64,000 nt of DNA from Siniperca chuatsi (Eukaryota > Chordata > Actinopteri > Centrarchiformes > Sinipercidae). The translations under genes and the position numbers were made by a program. Position 1 is the first letter of the stretch, and every line of letters begins with the position of its first letter. The stretch lies in contig NC_058051.1 in NCBI RefSeq assembly GCF_020085105.1, positions 17,768,455 through 17,832,454 on the forward strand. The letters run 5' to 3'. The notes under the pieces are model-generated. The model saw nothing but the letters and a program-made list of their open reading frames with translations, was not told the origin of the DNA and did no database searches. Positions 1 through 9,448 of this stretch are shown piece after piece.

Positions 1-460
1 CCTGTCTATCTTCAGCTGTCACTATCTAAATAAAGCAGAAATTCCTTAAAAAATAATCTTTAAAAAAAAAGAAGAAAGAAAGCCACATAGTGCAGTAAGT
101 CAAGTCTCACAGCAGACAAGTTCAAATCAAGTCTTAAATCCAAATTAAAGCCATTACGTGTAGGATATCGGACAAGGCGACACTGAGTTGAATGGGCTGA
201 AGGCAGAACACAGACTGCACAAATTTTCACCTGTATTGTCTAATTTTTCCACAAAAAACCCTGACCACTATCAGAATAATTTGAAAGATTAGAAAATATT
301 AGAAAAATTCTACACATAGTGGCTTTAACTTAATTCAGACTTTAGTCCAAGTCTCAAGTCTACAGTTCTGGGTGTAAGACTTGACATGGCAGAATTTAGG
401 TATAAAGCTAAAACACATATCTTTACATTAAGATTACAGATTAAAGAGGGTTTGTGTGGT
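1..460. other. AT-rich intergenic sequence, no gene seen
   Basis: No open frame with recognisable protein content and no RNA gene was seen. The stretch is AT-rich, single-copy-looking sequence ending where a MITE begins. Confidence 0.4.
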
Positions 461-1203
461 TAAAGGAACAGTTTGACATTTTAGAAAATACGCTTATTCG
501 CTTTCTTACTGAGAGTTAGATGAGAAGATCGATAACACTGTCATGTTTGTTAAATATAAGGCTACAGCCAGCAGTCGGTTAGCTTAGCTTTGCACAAAGA
601 CTGGAAACAGGGCGAAACAGCTAGCCTGGCTCTGTCCAAAGGCAACAAAAATCTGCCTACCAGCACTTCTAAAACTCACTAATTAATATGTTATATTGTA
701 TTTATTTAATCTGTACATATATTGTATTTATTTAATCTGTACAAAGCAGTGTAATAACAACACATTTTTTTACGGAAGGTTATGTACCAGACTATGTGCC
801 AGACTATTTCTTGGCCGGGCGCAGTAACTTCCTGCAGTCGCTGCTAATTCTGAAACTTCTACACTAATTCAGTGCCTCAGTACTCACAGTAAGGATAGTG
901 ATTCAATCAAGAAATTATGACTGAATTGGAATCAAAGCCTGGAGATGAAGCTTTGTTGCTGGCAGAATTTACTTTCAATTTAACAGCAACTATTTCCACT
1001 ATTTTCTCAGATTGGAGTGCATATTATTGTAACGACACTGTAAGGACAAGACTCCAGTCTTTGCACTAAGCTAGGCTAACTGTCTGCTCCCAGTAGCTTC
1101 ACATTTATTGTACAAACATGAGAGTAGTATTGATCTTCTTATCTAACCATCGGCAAGAAAGAAAATAAGCGCATTTCCCAGTGTCAAACTATTTCATTAA
1201 AGT
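461..1203. mobile_element. Non-autonomous DNA transposon (MITE) with long terminal inverted repeats
   Basis: The left end (about 465-530) and the reverse complement of the right end (about 1130-1195) match over roughly 60 bases. Shared blocks include AGTTTGACA, GCTTATT and GTTAGAT.AGAAGATC. TTAA lies just outside both ends, which could be a TTAA target duplication as used by piggyBac-type elements; this is inferred from two positions only. The body resembles a widespread perciform fish repeat (phrases around 'AGCTAGCCTGGCTCTGTCC'). A 25-base segment beginning ATATTGTATTTATTTAATC is directly duplicated near 694 and 719. There is no transposase frame. Confidence 0.6.
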
Positions 1204-1254
1204 CGGGGAAGGGAAGCCCATCTCTATCCATAATGACGCATATAGGTAATAAAA

Positions 1255-1500
1255 ACTGTGGCAGCAGTGGAAGTAGTGGATGTCAGAGGCAGACTTTATC
1301 ATTATGCAATGATAGGCAACTGCCTGAGCCCCCAGAAATCCATCCCCAGTTGTAGTAGTGGCAGGGGTAGTTGCAGTACAGTAGAAGTAATAGTAGTTAC
1401 AGTAGCACTAGTAGTATTTGTAGGAGTAGTGGTGCTAGTAGTGGAAGTAGACGTTGCAGTATAGTAACAGTAGTGGTTGAAGGAGCAGCAGTAGAAGTTA
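1255..1500. repeat. Imperfect (AGT/GTA)n trinucleotide repeat region
   Basis: A run of about 250 bases is dominated by GTA/AGT/GCA triplets with many interruptions. It yields spurious valine/serine-rich open frames on both strands, which I do not consider coding. Confidence 0.6.
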
Positions 1501-2285
1501 TTGATTGTCAAAACATAAAGACACAAGAGCTTTATAAAAATAGCACTTGATAAACATGTTCGGAAAAACCCTGAGTGGAATGGTTGACGGTTAGGATTCC
1601 TATAACTCAGCTTGCACCTGGAGGATTTAGACAAGGTGATAAGGCCAGAGAGACACTGGACCCTTGCAGTTTGAAACACACAGAGTGAGGCAGGTAAAAC
1701 CTGTGAAGTGTTGCTTTGCCAGAAAAAGTACTGTAGGTATTACACTTATCTGATCTGTTTTTTGGAACTGCCGTAAAAATGTTGTTAACCCTCTTTTTTT
1801 AAGAATGAGCGAGGAAGTCTGAGCTAAAAATAAGAGTTTGCTTCTAAAAATAAACTCAAGGTATTGAAGGGATTTACAGAGATTGATTTCAAGAAATGTG
1901 CAGGTATATGGGCCAAACAAACTCTCTTTCATACATGAAACACTACTACTACTACTGGAGTTACATAACAGCTACTACATACTATATATTACACTATTTC
2001 ACTATATCAGTCTCTTTACAGAAATCAGTTTACAATACCTGACCAGGCCATGCAGAAGTGACCTCTGTTATTTTGTTGCAATTATTGTAAATTTTAATTA
2101 CATTTGCATATTTCTTATGTTGCCGAGCATGTGCAACGGAGACTATGTGTATGTGTGTGTGAGTGTGTGTGTCTGTAAGAGAGAGTGAGAGAGATTTGAA
2201 AATGTGTCTGTCTATACTGTGTCTGAGTCACTTGTGATGTTTAACGGTCAAAGAATGGCAGGTGAACTGGATAACTGACTTGTGA

Positions 2286-2364
<79 letters not shown>

Positions 2365-4316
2365 ACCATTAGCCATTAGTGTGGGAGTTTGTGAAGCACA
2401 TAAAAAAGGTTTGCACTAGGCTCATTAGTTACTGATGAGTAAGGGGCCACGTGTGTGTGTTTGTGTGTGTCTGTGTGAGTGTGTCCAGGTGTAGTGGGTT
2501 TACAGTTATAGCCAAACCCCCTAGATTGGTGAACATACGCAAATCACCTGTACACATGCAGGTTACTGGGAATTCCCCTAACGCCTAGACAAAAAGGTGT
2601 GTGTGCATGTTTGTGTGTGTGTCAAGTGATAAGTGATAAAGCCATAATCCAACACCAACATGCACTATATATGGTGGAGTGACTGAACTGAGTAATATGT
2701 TAAATATTCAGCAGCAAACATTGCACACATATTTAATTTAATTAAATTAAATTTTGGGGCACATGTGATTTCTGCATTACATGTTAAGTGTGTTACTCCA
2801 GTTAATCTATGTATTTGTATGGGACTGACGGTAGACCTGATGATGATTTTAATTATTTGTGAGGAGCAACAGTTTTTTAAAATTCTGTTTGATGTTCACA
2901 CCCATGGGCAGGACCCCAGTAGGGGCCAAGTGAGTCAGGTGAACAATCTGGCAGGTGAGGAGGCAGTTGGACATGCTGTGGTGTTGGCATACGTACTGTG
3001 TATCGGAGACAATGGCAAGTATGCAAAACCTGAGGTTGACCCCCCAACATCACCACCTCTATATTGCTCTCACACACTTCTTTCTCTGTATTTACTCTCT
3101 TGACTCAATGCCAAAATATAACCTATATTTATTTAATTCATATTTTTGTTTCCAATTTTGGTTGTAATTTTCTCATTTTTTATACAATTACTTTAGTTTT
3201 ATATTTATTATGCATTTGCAAGTGACAATTTATCATTTTTTTGACTGTGCATTACTTTCTACAGCTTTATTATTTATAAGATTTTCACCGTAATGTAAAT
3301 AATATTAACAACCTTGCAGCGTACACATAAATACATGTCATTTGCATATGGTAACTAGCAGTGCAGCAGGCAATTGGTCCCTTTTCAGGAGAATAATATA
3401 CATCACTCATATGGGAATGCTGGAGATAAGGAATGGGATTGGGAACTGGTGGGACTTTGCATTCCCACGGAAGATTGTTTGTGTCCTTCAGTAGGCAGTC
3501 CTACAATCTGTGGTCTCAATAAACACTCATAAACCACACAGACACAGACATGCACACAAACCAACCAGCCTTATCGGAATAACACATAAACTGGAGTGCG
3601 AAGACTGTACATAAATCATCTGTTTTCACAGCGAGATAAGCACAGAAAAAGAGAGCCAGAGTGAGAGAGTGAAATTGTATCTGAGCTCAGAGGATAAAAT
3701 AAAACATCTCCATGAGATTTTCCATCTCGCTTCCAAAGAATACAATAAAGGGCCTGAGGGTCTTTGATGAGCTATTTTGAAACCAGTCCCTGTTGCACAG
3801 AGGAAAGCCCACACACGCCACACTCAGCAAAGCCATGCATATTTGTCTGTAAGCACAGCTTGACCAGATCATAGTGTATTCTCCTGCTGGAGGCCCACAC
3901 CTCCACTCCACAGCTGTTGTCATGAAGGGAGGCTACATGAAAACAATAGCTGTCTTTTCTACCAACCTCCCACATCTGAACTTGTTGCCTCATTGGCAAA
4001 AAACTCACATGTAACATCTGTCTGTTGTCTTTACATGGTATATGAATCTTTTAGAAGTGGATGGTGCTTGATCTTCTTACGATGTTAATATTACAGAACA
4101 AAATGTTTTGCTGTCCTCTGCCCTTTGCTGTAGTAAATGATACTACTGAAACATGAAAACTATAATACCATGGTTTGCAACTGTGTGAGGTGGGACCAAG
4201 TCATTGTTTAAGTCACAAGTACATCTTGATCCACTCAAGTCCAAAGTCAATTCCCAACAGAGAAATACTGTAGTTAGTACAGTTTGATTGTTTGATTGAT
4301 TTTGAATTTAACAATA
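1501..4316. other. Intergenic region without recognised genes
   Basis: Contains a (CA)37 tract, a small palindromic AT block near 2730 and scattered TG-rich stretches. Short open frames are present on both strands, but none shows a recognisable domain or supported splice structure. Confidence 0.4.
2289..2362. repeat. (CA)37 microsatellite
   Basis: Uninterrupted CA dinucleotide tract of 74 bases. Confidence 0.95.
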
Positions 4317-4760
4317 AACAAGACTAAGAGTCTACAGCCATGCTAGCGCCTCTGTGAGGCTTACATAGGTACAGCAGCTAAATTCTAATGCTAACATGCT
4401 CACAGTGACAATGCTGACATACTGATGTTTAGCAGGTATAATGTTTACAATGTTACAAGTGGTTACAATTCATCCTGAGGAGGACAGAAAGGTGTGTACC
4501 AAATTTCATGACAATCCATCCAATAATTGTTGAGACAATTCTCTTAAAACCACAAATTTAACCATCATGGTGGTGCTAGAGAAAAGTCCAGGGGATCACC
4601 AAAGTCAGTAGGATTCATCTTCTGGGCACCATGAATGTATATACAACCTTTTATGGCAATCCATGCAATAGGTGTTGAGTTATTGCAGTCTGAACCATAG
4701 TAGTGGACCAATGGACCGACATTGCCATCCTGAGAGCCACACCGCTAATGTGGCTAAAAA
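4317..4760 (+). mobile_element. Dispersed teleost repeat, copy A
   Basis: Contains the phrases CATGACAATCCATCC, GTTGAGTTATTGCAGTCTG and GACCGACATTGCCATCC, which I recognise as a very common fish interspersed element of unclear class. No coding capacity. A second, inverted and more degraded copy lies near 12.5-12.9 kb. Strand is nominal. Confidence 0.6.
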
Positions 4761-5276
4761 TCAAGTAGTACAAACATATGGAGGGATTTGCCTGATTCCT
4801 GGGAAAAAAAACATTGTCTATACAAAGGGCATCAAACCAAGCTATCATTCCACAATCAATAACTCTTTTGCCAGTGACACCTAAAAGAACTCCTACCATA
4901 AAGTTACAATCATTCCTTTAAAAGAACATTAAAGCAGGTGCTATACTGACCTGTGAATGTCTGCTTTGTCTTGAAATATACTACGAGATTCTTCCACTTT
5001 GGGCTTAGTGAGGATATCAAGTCTCTCAAGTCAAGTGTTCGCAATTAAAGTCAAGTTGAGTTGCAATTAGTTTATGCTTTTGCCAAACTGTGTCTTAAGC
5101 CCTCAAATTTACATCTTAAGTCTGACATAACTCCACATGTGATCTATGATGGTCTCAAGAGAAAAAAACAAACACAAATTCAATCTTGAGAAATAGTCAT
5201 CAAAAAGGAAAGGAGAAATTCCAAAAGGGACATATCACAACAATGCTCTTCATAGTTTTATTTGATTAACATTGAA

Positions 5277-5561
5277 TCAATGGAAACTACATCCAGTTGG
5301 TGGGGTTTCTGCTGTGATTTCTGCACCTTTAGGAGTGTCCTGTGGAGTCAGGATAACTGTCAGCATTTGTGTGCTGCACTTTATGGTTAGCCTGACTGCT
5401 TCAGAAAGAGTTTGCAATATCGTGGCAGGGGAAAGACTTCCTCTTTCCACAGACCACGTCATTGTCTGAGCGACTGTCACTTCTGCTTTGTCGAAATCTT
5501 CAAAAGCCAGAGTGCGGTCAGCAGAATGAATGACAAGGGCAGTTTGTGAATTGAGGCTCAT
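5277..5561 (-). other. Unidentified 94-codon open frame
   Basis: An ATG-initiated frame of 94 residues with fairly protein-like composition (mixed acidic, hydrophobic and Thr-rich) ends in TGA. I recognise no domain, signal peptide or membrane segment. It has no convincing flanking splice sites, and an in-frame stop lies about 24 bases upstream of its ATG. It may be chance or a remnant of a lost exon or retrogene. Confidence 0.15.
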
Positions 5562-5651
5562 GGGACTGTGAGTTTGTGGTGGTCAGTGGTTTGAGTATTT
5601 GTGCTGAAAGGGCAGTAACAGAATCATAGTGTCAAAGCTAGAAGAGTAACT

Positions 5652-5900
5652 ACAGTGCTTGTAAAAAAGTATTGACCCCCCTTGAACTTTATCATGTTTT
5701 ATTTGTTTACAACACTGAATCACAGTGGATGTAATTGTTATTTAGAATTATTGACTATTAATTAGGATGAAAAACTCCCTAATGTTGAAGAGAATACTTT
5801 TATTACGTAAAGAATACTTTTTTAAAAGCACATGTATTTATTGCAAAGTATGCTTGAAGTTTGACTGTCACAATTTCACAACACCTGCTGCAATCTGATA
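5652..5900. mobile_element. Possible truncated Tc1-like or MITE fragment
   Basis: Starts TACAGTGCTTGTAAAAAAGT followed by ATTGACCCCC, which resembles the terminal repeat of a common fish Tc1-related element (CAGTGC, AAAAGTATT, CCCCC). I did not find a matching right end, so the limits are approximate. Confidence 0.35.
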
Positions 5901-6342
5901 GACTGGAACTTGGAAGGGGCTCTCCGACTGCACAATAGACTTCAATCAACTTCTGTCTAAGATGCTTCCGAAGGAAAGACCCTGATCACACTGCATTTTA
6001 AAATGCCTCTTCAGCAGAAAGAGATTCAGGGTTAAGGTGAGGAGGATTCTGACCAGAGGAAAATCACAGATGCGAAGAACACTGACTAAAGGAAAAAGAG
6101 AGAGAAAGGACATTCTTTGTGAAGAAAGTGTGGACTCGGATGTGTTGCAATAGGCAACGAGAGAGAGACCACCTCTATAAAAAGCATTTCTACTCCTCTA
6201 TTGTCTAACCTGTTATTGTGATAAACATCAGCAAGTTTTGTTTTGGCTACAGTAATAAATAGTATAACCTGACTGAATCTGAATTTTTGAGGCAGGTTCT
6301 GCTATAAAATAAAATAAAATAAATAATATGTATATATATATA
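5901..6342. other. Intergenic region, short (TA)n target tract at its end
   Basis: No gene seen. It ends with (AAAAT)n-like and (TA)n sequence at about 6301-6342, directly abutting the 3' end of the retrotransposon that follows on the minus strand. Confidence 0.4.
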
Positions 6343-6393
6343 ACTTTGTCCTTCACCCTCAACGAGTGGTCTCATCCTTCGAGCTCGGGTCCT

Positions 6394-8760
6394 CTACCAG
6401 AGGCCTGGGAGCTTGAGGGTTCTGCACAGTATCTTTGCTGTTCCCAGTACTGCACTCTTCTGGACCGAGATGTCTGGTGTTCTTCCAGGGATCTGCTGTA
6501 GCCACTCCTCCAGTTTGGGGGTCACTGCCCCGAGTGCTCCGATGACCACGGCCACCACTGTTGCCTTCACCTTCCAGGCCTTCTCCAGCTCTTCTCTGAG
6601 CCCTTGGTACTTCTCTAATTTCTCATGTTCCTTTTTCCTGATGTTGCCATCACTTGGTATCGCCACGTCAACCACAACGGCTTTCTTCTGCTGTTTGTCA
6701 ACCACCACGATGTCAGGCTGGTTCGCCATTACCATTCTGTCAGTCTGGATCTGGAAGTCCCACAGGATCTTGGCTCGGTCATTCTCTACCACCTTTGGAG
6801 GTGTTCCCCACTTTGACCTCGGGGTTTCCAGTCCATACTCAGTGCAGATGTTCCTGTACACTATGCCAGCTACTTGGTTATGGCGCTCCATGTATGCTTT
6901 TCCTGCCAGCATCTTACACCCTGCAGTTATGTGCTGGATTGTCTCAGGGGCCTCTTTGCACAGCCTACACCTTGGGTCTTGTCTGGTGTGGTAGATCTGG
7001 GCCTCTATTGCTCTGGTGCTCAGGGCCTGCTCCTGTGCAGCCATGATGAGTGCCTCTGTGCTGTCCTTCAATCCAGCCCGCTCTAGTCATTGGTAGGACT
7101 TCTTGATATCAGCCACTTCAGTTATGTTCCGGTGGTACATCCCGTGTAGGGGTTTGTCCTCCCATGATGGTCCTTCCTCCAGCACGTCTTCCTCTGTTCC
7201 CCATTGCCTGAGACATTCCCTGAGCACGTCATCTGTTGGGGCCTTATCTTGGATGTACTTGTGGATCTTGGATGTTTCATCCTGGATAGTGGCTCTCACA
7301 CTCACTAGTCCACGGCCGCCTTCCTTACGGCTAGCGTACAGTCTCAGGGTGCAGGATTTGGGATGGAACCCTCCATACATGGTCTGTATCTCTTCCTTTG
7401 GCCACCTTATTATTCCCGCAGGGTATCTGATCACTGGCAGGGCGTAGCTGTTTATTGCCTGGGCCTTGTTCTAGCCATTGAGCTGACTTCTTAGGACTTG
7501 CCTTACTCGTTGGAGGTATTTGGCCGCTGCCGCCTTCCTTGTTGAGGTTGAGGTTGCCATTTGCCTGTGGTATTCCAAGGTACTTGTAACCGTCCTCAAT
7601 GTCTGCTATTGTTCCTTCTGGGAGTGAGACCCCTTCTGTGTGGACTACCTTCCCTCTCTTTGTCACCATTCGACTGCACTTCTCAAGCCCGAATGACATC
7701 CCAATGTCAGAGCTGTAGATCCTGGTGGTGTGGATCAGTGAGTCGATGTCCCGCCGCTCTTAGCGTATAGCTTGATGTCATCCATGTAGAGGAGGTGACT
7801 GATGGTGGCCCTGCTCCTGAGTCGGTATCCATGGCCAGTCTTGTTGATTATTTGGCTGAGGGGTTCAGTCCTATGCAGAACAGCAGTGGGGACAGAGCAT
7901 CTCCTTGGTATATGCCACATTTGATGGATACTTGTGCAAGTGGCTTGCCATTGGCCTCAAGGGTGGTTTTCCACAGCCTCATCGAGTTCGCAATGAAGTC
8001 TCTTAGAGTCCTGTTGATGTTGTACATCTCTAAGCATTCAGTGATCCATGTGTGCGACATTGAGTCATATGCTTTCTTGTAATCAATCCAGGCAGTGCAC
8101 AGGTTGGTGTGTCGGGCTCTGTAGTCTTGGGTGACTGTTCTGTCAACCAGGAGTTGGTGTTTGGCTCCTCTGGTTCCTCTGCCAATGCCCTTCTGCGCTT
8201 TGCTCATGTATTGATCCATGTGTCCACTTATCTTAGCCGCGATGATGCCTGACATGAGCTTCCATGTTGTGGAGAGGCAGGTTATTGGCCGATAGTTGGA
8301 TGGGACTGTACCCTTTGCGGGATCCTTCAGGATCAGGATTGTGCGCCCTTCGGTAAGCCATTCAGGGTGCGTCCCATCTCTTAGCAGCTGGTTCATTTGT
8401 GCTGCTAGGCGCTCATGGAGTGCAGTGAGCTTCTTTAGCCAGTAGGTGTGGATCCTTTCAGGGCCCGGTGCTGTCCAGTTCTTCATACCTGAGACTCTTT
8501 TTTGGATGTCTGCCGCTGTGATGGTGACTGGATTCTGTTCAGGGAGGTTGCTGTGGTCCTTTCTCAGGGCGGCCAGCCACTGTGCATTGCTGTTGTGTGA
8601 TGCCTCCCTTTCCCATATACTTTTCCAGTACTGTTCCGTTTCCAGCCTTGGTGGGTCTGCTCTACTGTTATTACCCTGCCATTGAGCGTACACTTTCGCA
8701 GGTTGAGTTGCGAACAGCCGGTTTATTCTTCTGGCTTCATTATCTCTCGTGTATCTCTTT
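6394..8760 (-). pseudogene. Broken Rex6-like ORF: reverse transcriptase, CCHC finger and restriction-like endonuclease
   Basis: Reading on the minus strand: about 8693-7850 holds RT fingers and palm with WTAPGP, PSNYRPITCLST, the first catalytic aspartate block AWIDYKKAYDSMSH, and GIYQGDALSPLLF. About 7890-7740 holds the catalytic box YMDDIKLYAKS. About 7700-7090 covers the thumb and the region after it. About 7071-6394 holds a zinc knuckle CRLCKE...HITAGC (CX2CX8HX4C) and the endonuclease core PDIVVVDK...VVVDVAIP with a downstream KLEKY. The frame is disrupted at least four times (frameshifts near 7870 and 7735, in-frame stops near 7480 and 7087). It is recognisable as Rex6-like but not functional. 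Confidence 0.8.
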
Positions 8761-8766
8761 AGTTTG

Positions 8767-8870
8767 TTTGGCAGTTTCGAGTGCTTCAGGTATGGGCATC
8801 TGGTTGTACTCTGGCATGTTTGGCAGTTTCGAGTGCTTCAGGTATGGGCATCTGGTTGTACTCCGGCATG
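8767..8870. repeat. 52-bp tandem duplication at the 5' end of the Rex6-like copy
   Basis: Unit 1 (8767-8818) and unit 2 (8819-8870) each start TTTGGCAGTTTCGAG and end GGCATG. I see a single difference (TACTCT versus TACTCC). The duplicated unit contains the start-proximal codons of the element on the minus strand. Confidence 0.9.
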
Positions 8871-8871
8871 T

Positions 8872-8915
<44 letters not shown>

Positions 8916-8968
8916 ACATGCCGGAGTATATATATATATATATATATATATACAATACATGCCGGAGT
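8861..8968. repeat. (TA)n tract with three copies of a Rex6 5' tip forming inverted repeats
   Basis: Layout: CTCCGGCATGTATTG (minus-strand element tip), (TA)n 8876-8911, ACAATACATGCCGGAG (8911-8926), (TA)n 8927-8952, ACAATACATGCCGGAG again (8953-8968). The first and third tips face each other and would form a long hairpin; the middle copy is an isolated tip. Confidence 0.85.
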
Positions 8969-9390
8969 ACAACTTCCAGATCCAGACTGACAGAATGGTA
9001 ATGGCGAACCAGCCTGACATCGTGGTGGTTGACAAACAGCAGAGGAAAGCCGTTGTGATTGACGTGGCGATACCAAGTGATGGCAACATCAGGAAAAAGG
9101 AACATGAGAAATTAGAGAAGTACCAAGGGTTCAGAGAAGAGCTGGAGAAGGCCTGGAAGTTGAAGGCAACAGTGGTGCCCGTGGTCATCGGAGCACTCGG
9201 GGCAGTGACCCCCAAACTGGAGGAGTGGCTACAGCAGATCCCTGGAAGAACACCAGACATCCCAGTCCAGAAAAGTGCAGTACTAGGAACAGCAAAGATA
9301 CTGCGCAGAACCCTCAAGCTCCCAGGCCTCTGGTAGCGGACCCGAGCTTGAAGGATGAGACCACCCGTCGAGGGTGAAGGACGAAGTTTT
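8953..9390 (+). mobile_element. Rex6-like deletion derivative (copy 2)
   Basis: Begins with the same 5' tip as copy 1 (ACAATACATGCCGGAG, then TACAAC) and jumps directly to the 3' endonuclease portion (TTCCAGATCCAGACTGAC), deleting the reverse transcriptase. The 3' UTR end (GAGGGTGAAGGACGAAGTT) matches the terminal part of copy 1. Both sides are (TA)n. It would need another element's reverse transcriptase for mobility. Confidence 0.8.
8959..9336 (+). CDS. Stand-alone restriction-like endonuclease domain ORF of a Rex6-like mini-element
   Basis: An ATG-initiated, uninterrupted frame of 125 codons. It starts MPEYN, fused in frame to FQIQTDRMVMANQPDIVVVD, and continues through the endonuclease core (VVIDVAIP, KLEKY) to the normal C-terminus LKLPGLW and stop. 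The equivalent region of the neighbouring decayed copy is also open, but this copy lacks RT and the CCHC finger completely. In R2/R4 elements this domain nicks the target DNA for target-primed reverse transcription. Whether the free domain is expressed is unknown; the upstream (TA)n provides no recognisable promoter. The intact frame may be chance or reflect a recent origin. Confidence 0.5.
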   Translation: MPEYNFQIQTDRMVMANQPDIVVVDKQQRKAVVIDVAIPSDGNIRKKEHEKLEKYQGFREELEKAWKLKATVVPVVIGALGAVTPKLEEWLQQIPGRTPDIPVQKSAVLGTAKILRRTLKLPGLW

Positions 9391-9397
9391 ATATATA

Positions 9398-9445
<48 letters not shown>
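9390..9445. repeat. (TA)n microsatellite, one interruption
   Basis: A TA tract with one GTC interruption near 9399 follows the 3' end of the Rex6-like mini-element, consistent with a TA-rich insertion target. Confidence 0.9.

Positions 9446-9448
<3 letters not shown>

Larger units (their letters stand above)
6343..8877 (-). mobile_element. Rex6-like non-LTR retrotransposon (R4/Dong clade), decayed copy 1
   Basis: A minus-strand LINE of about 2.5 kb. Its 5' tip abuts (TA)n near 8877 and its 3' end abuts (TA)n near 6343. It encodes a reverse transcriptase followed by a CCHC zinc knuckle and a C-terminal restriction-like endonuclease rather than an N-terminal AP endonuclease. That order is the signature of the R2/R4 group; Rex6 is the described fish member of the R4 clade. 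The (TA)n flanks fit target preference for simple TA-rich repeats. The copy is broken by stops and frameshifts near 7087, 7480, 7740 and 7870 and has a tandem duplication at its 5' end, so it is not autonomous. Confidence 0.8.

Noticed and set aside
6413-7046. Plus-strand open frames of up to 193 codons
   Set aside because: Antisense shadows of the minus-strand Rex6 endonuclease region, which carries the recognisable motifs.
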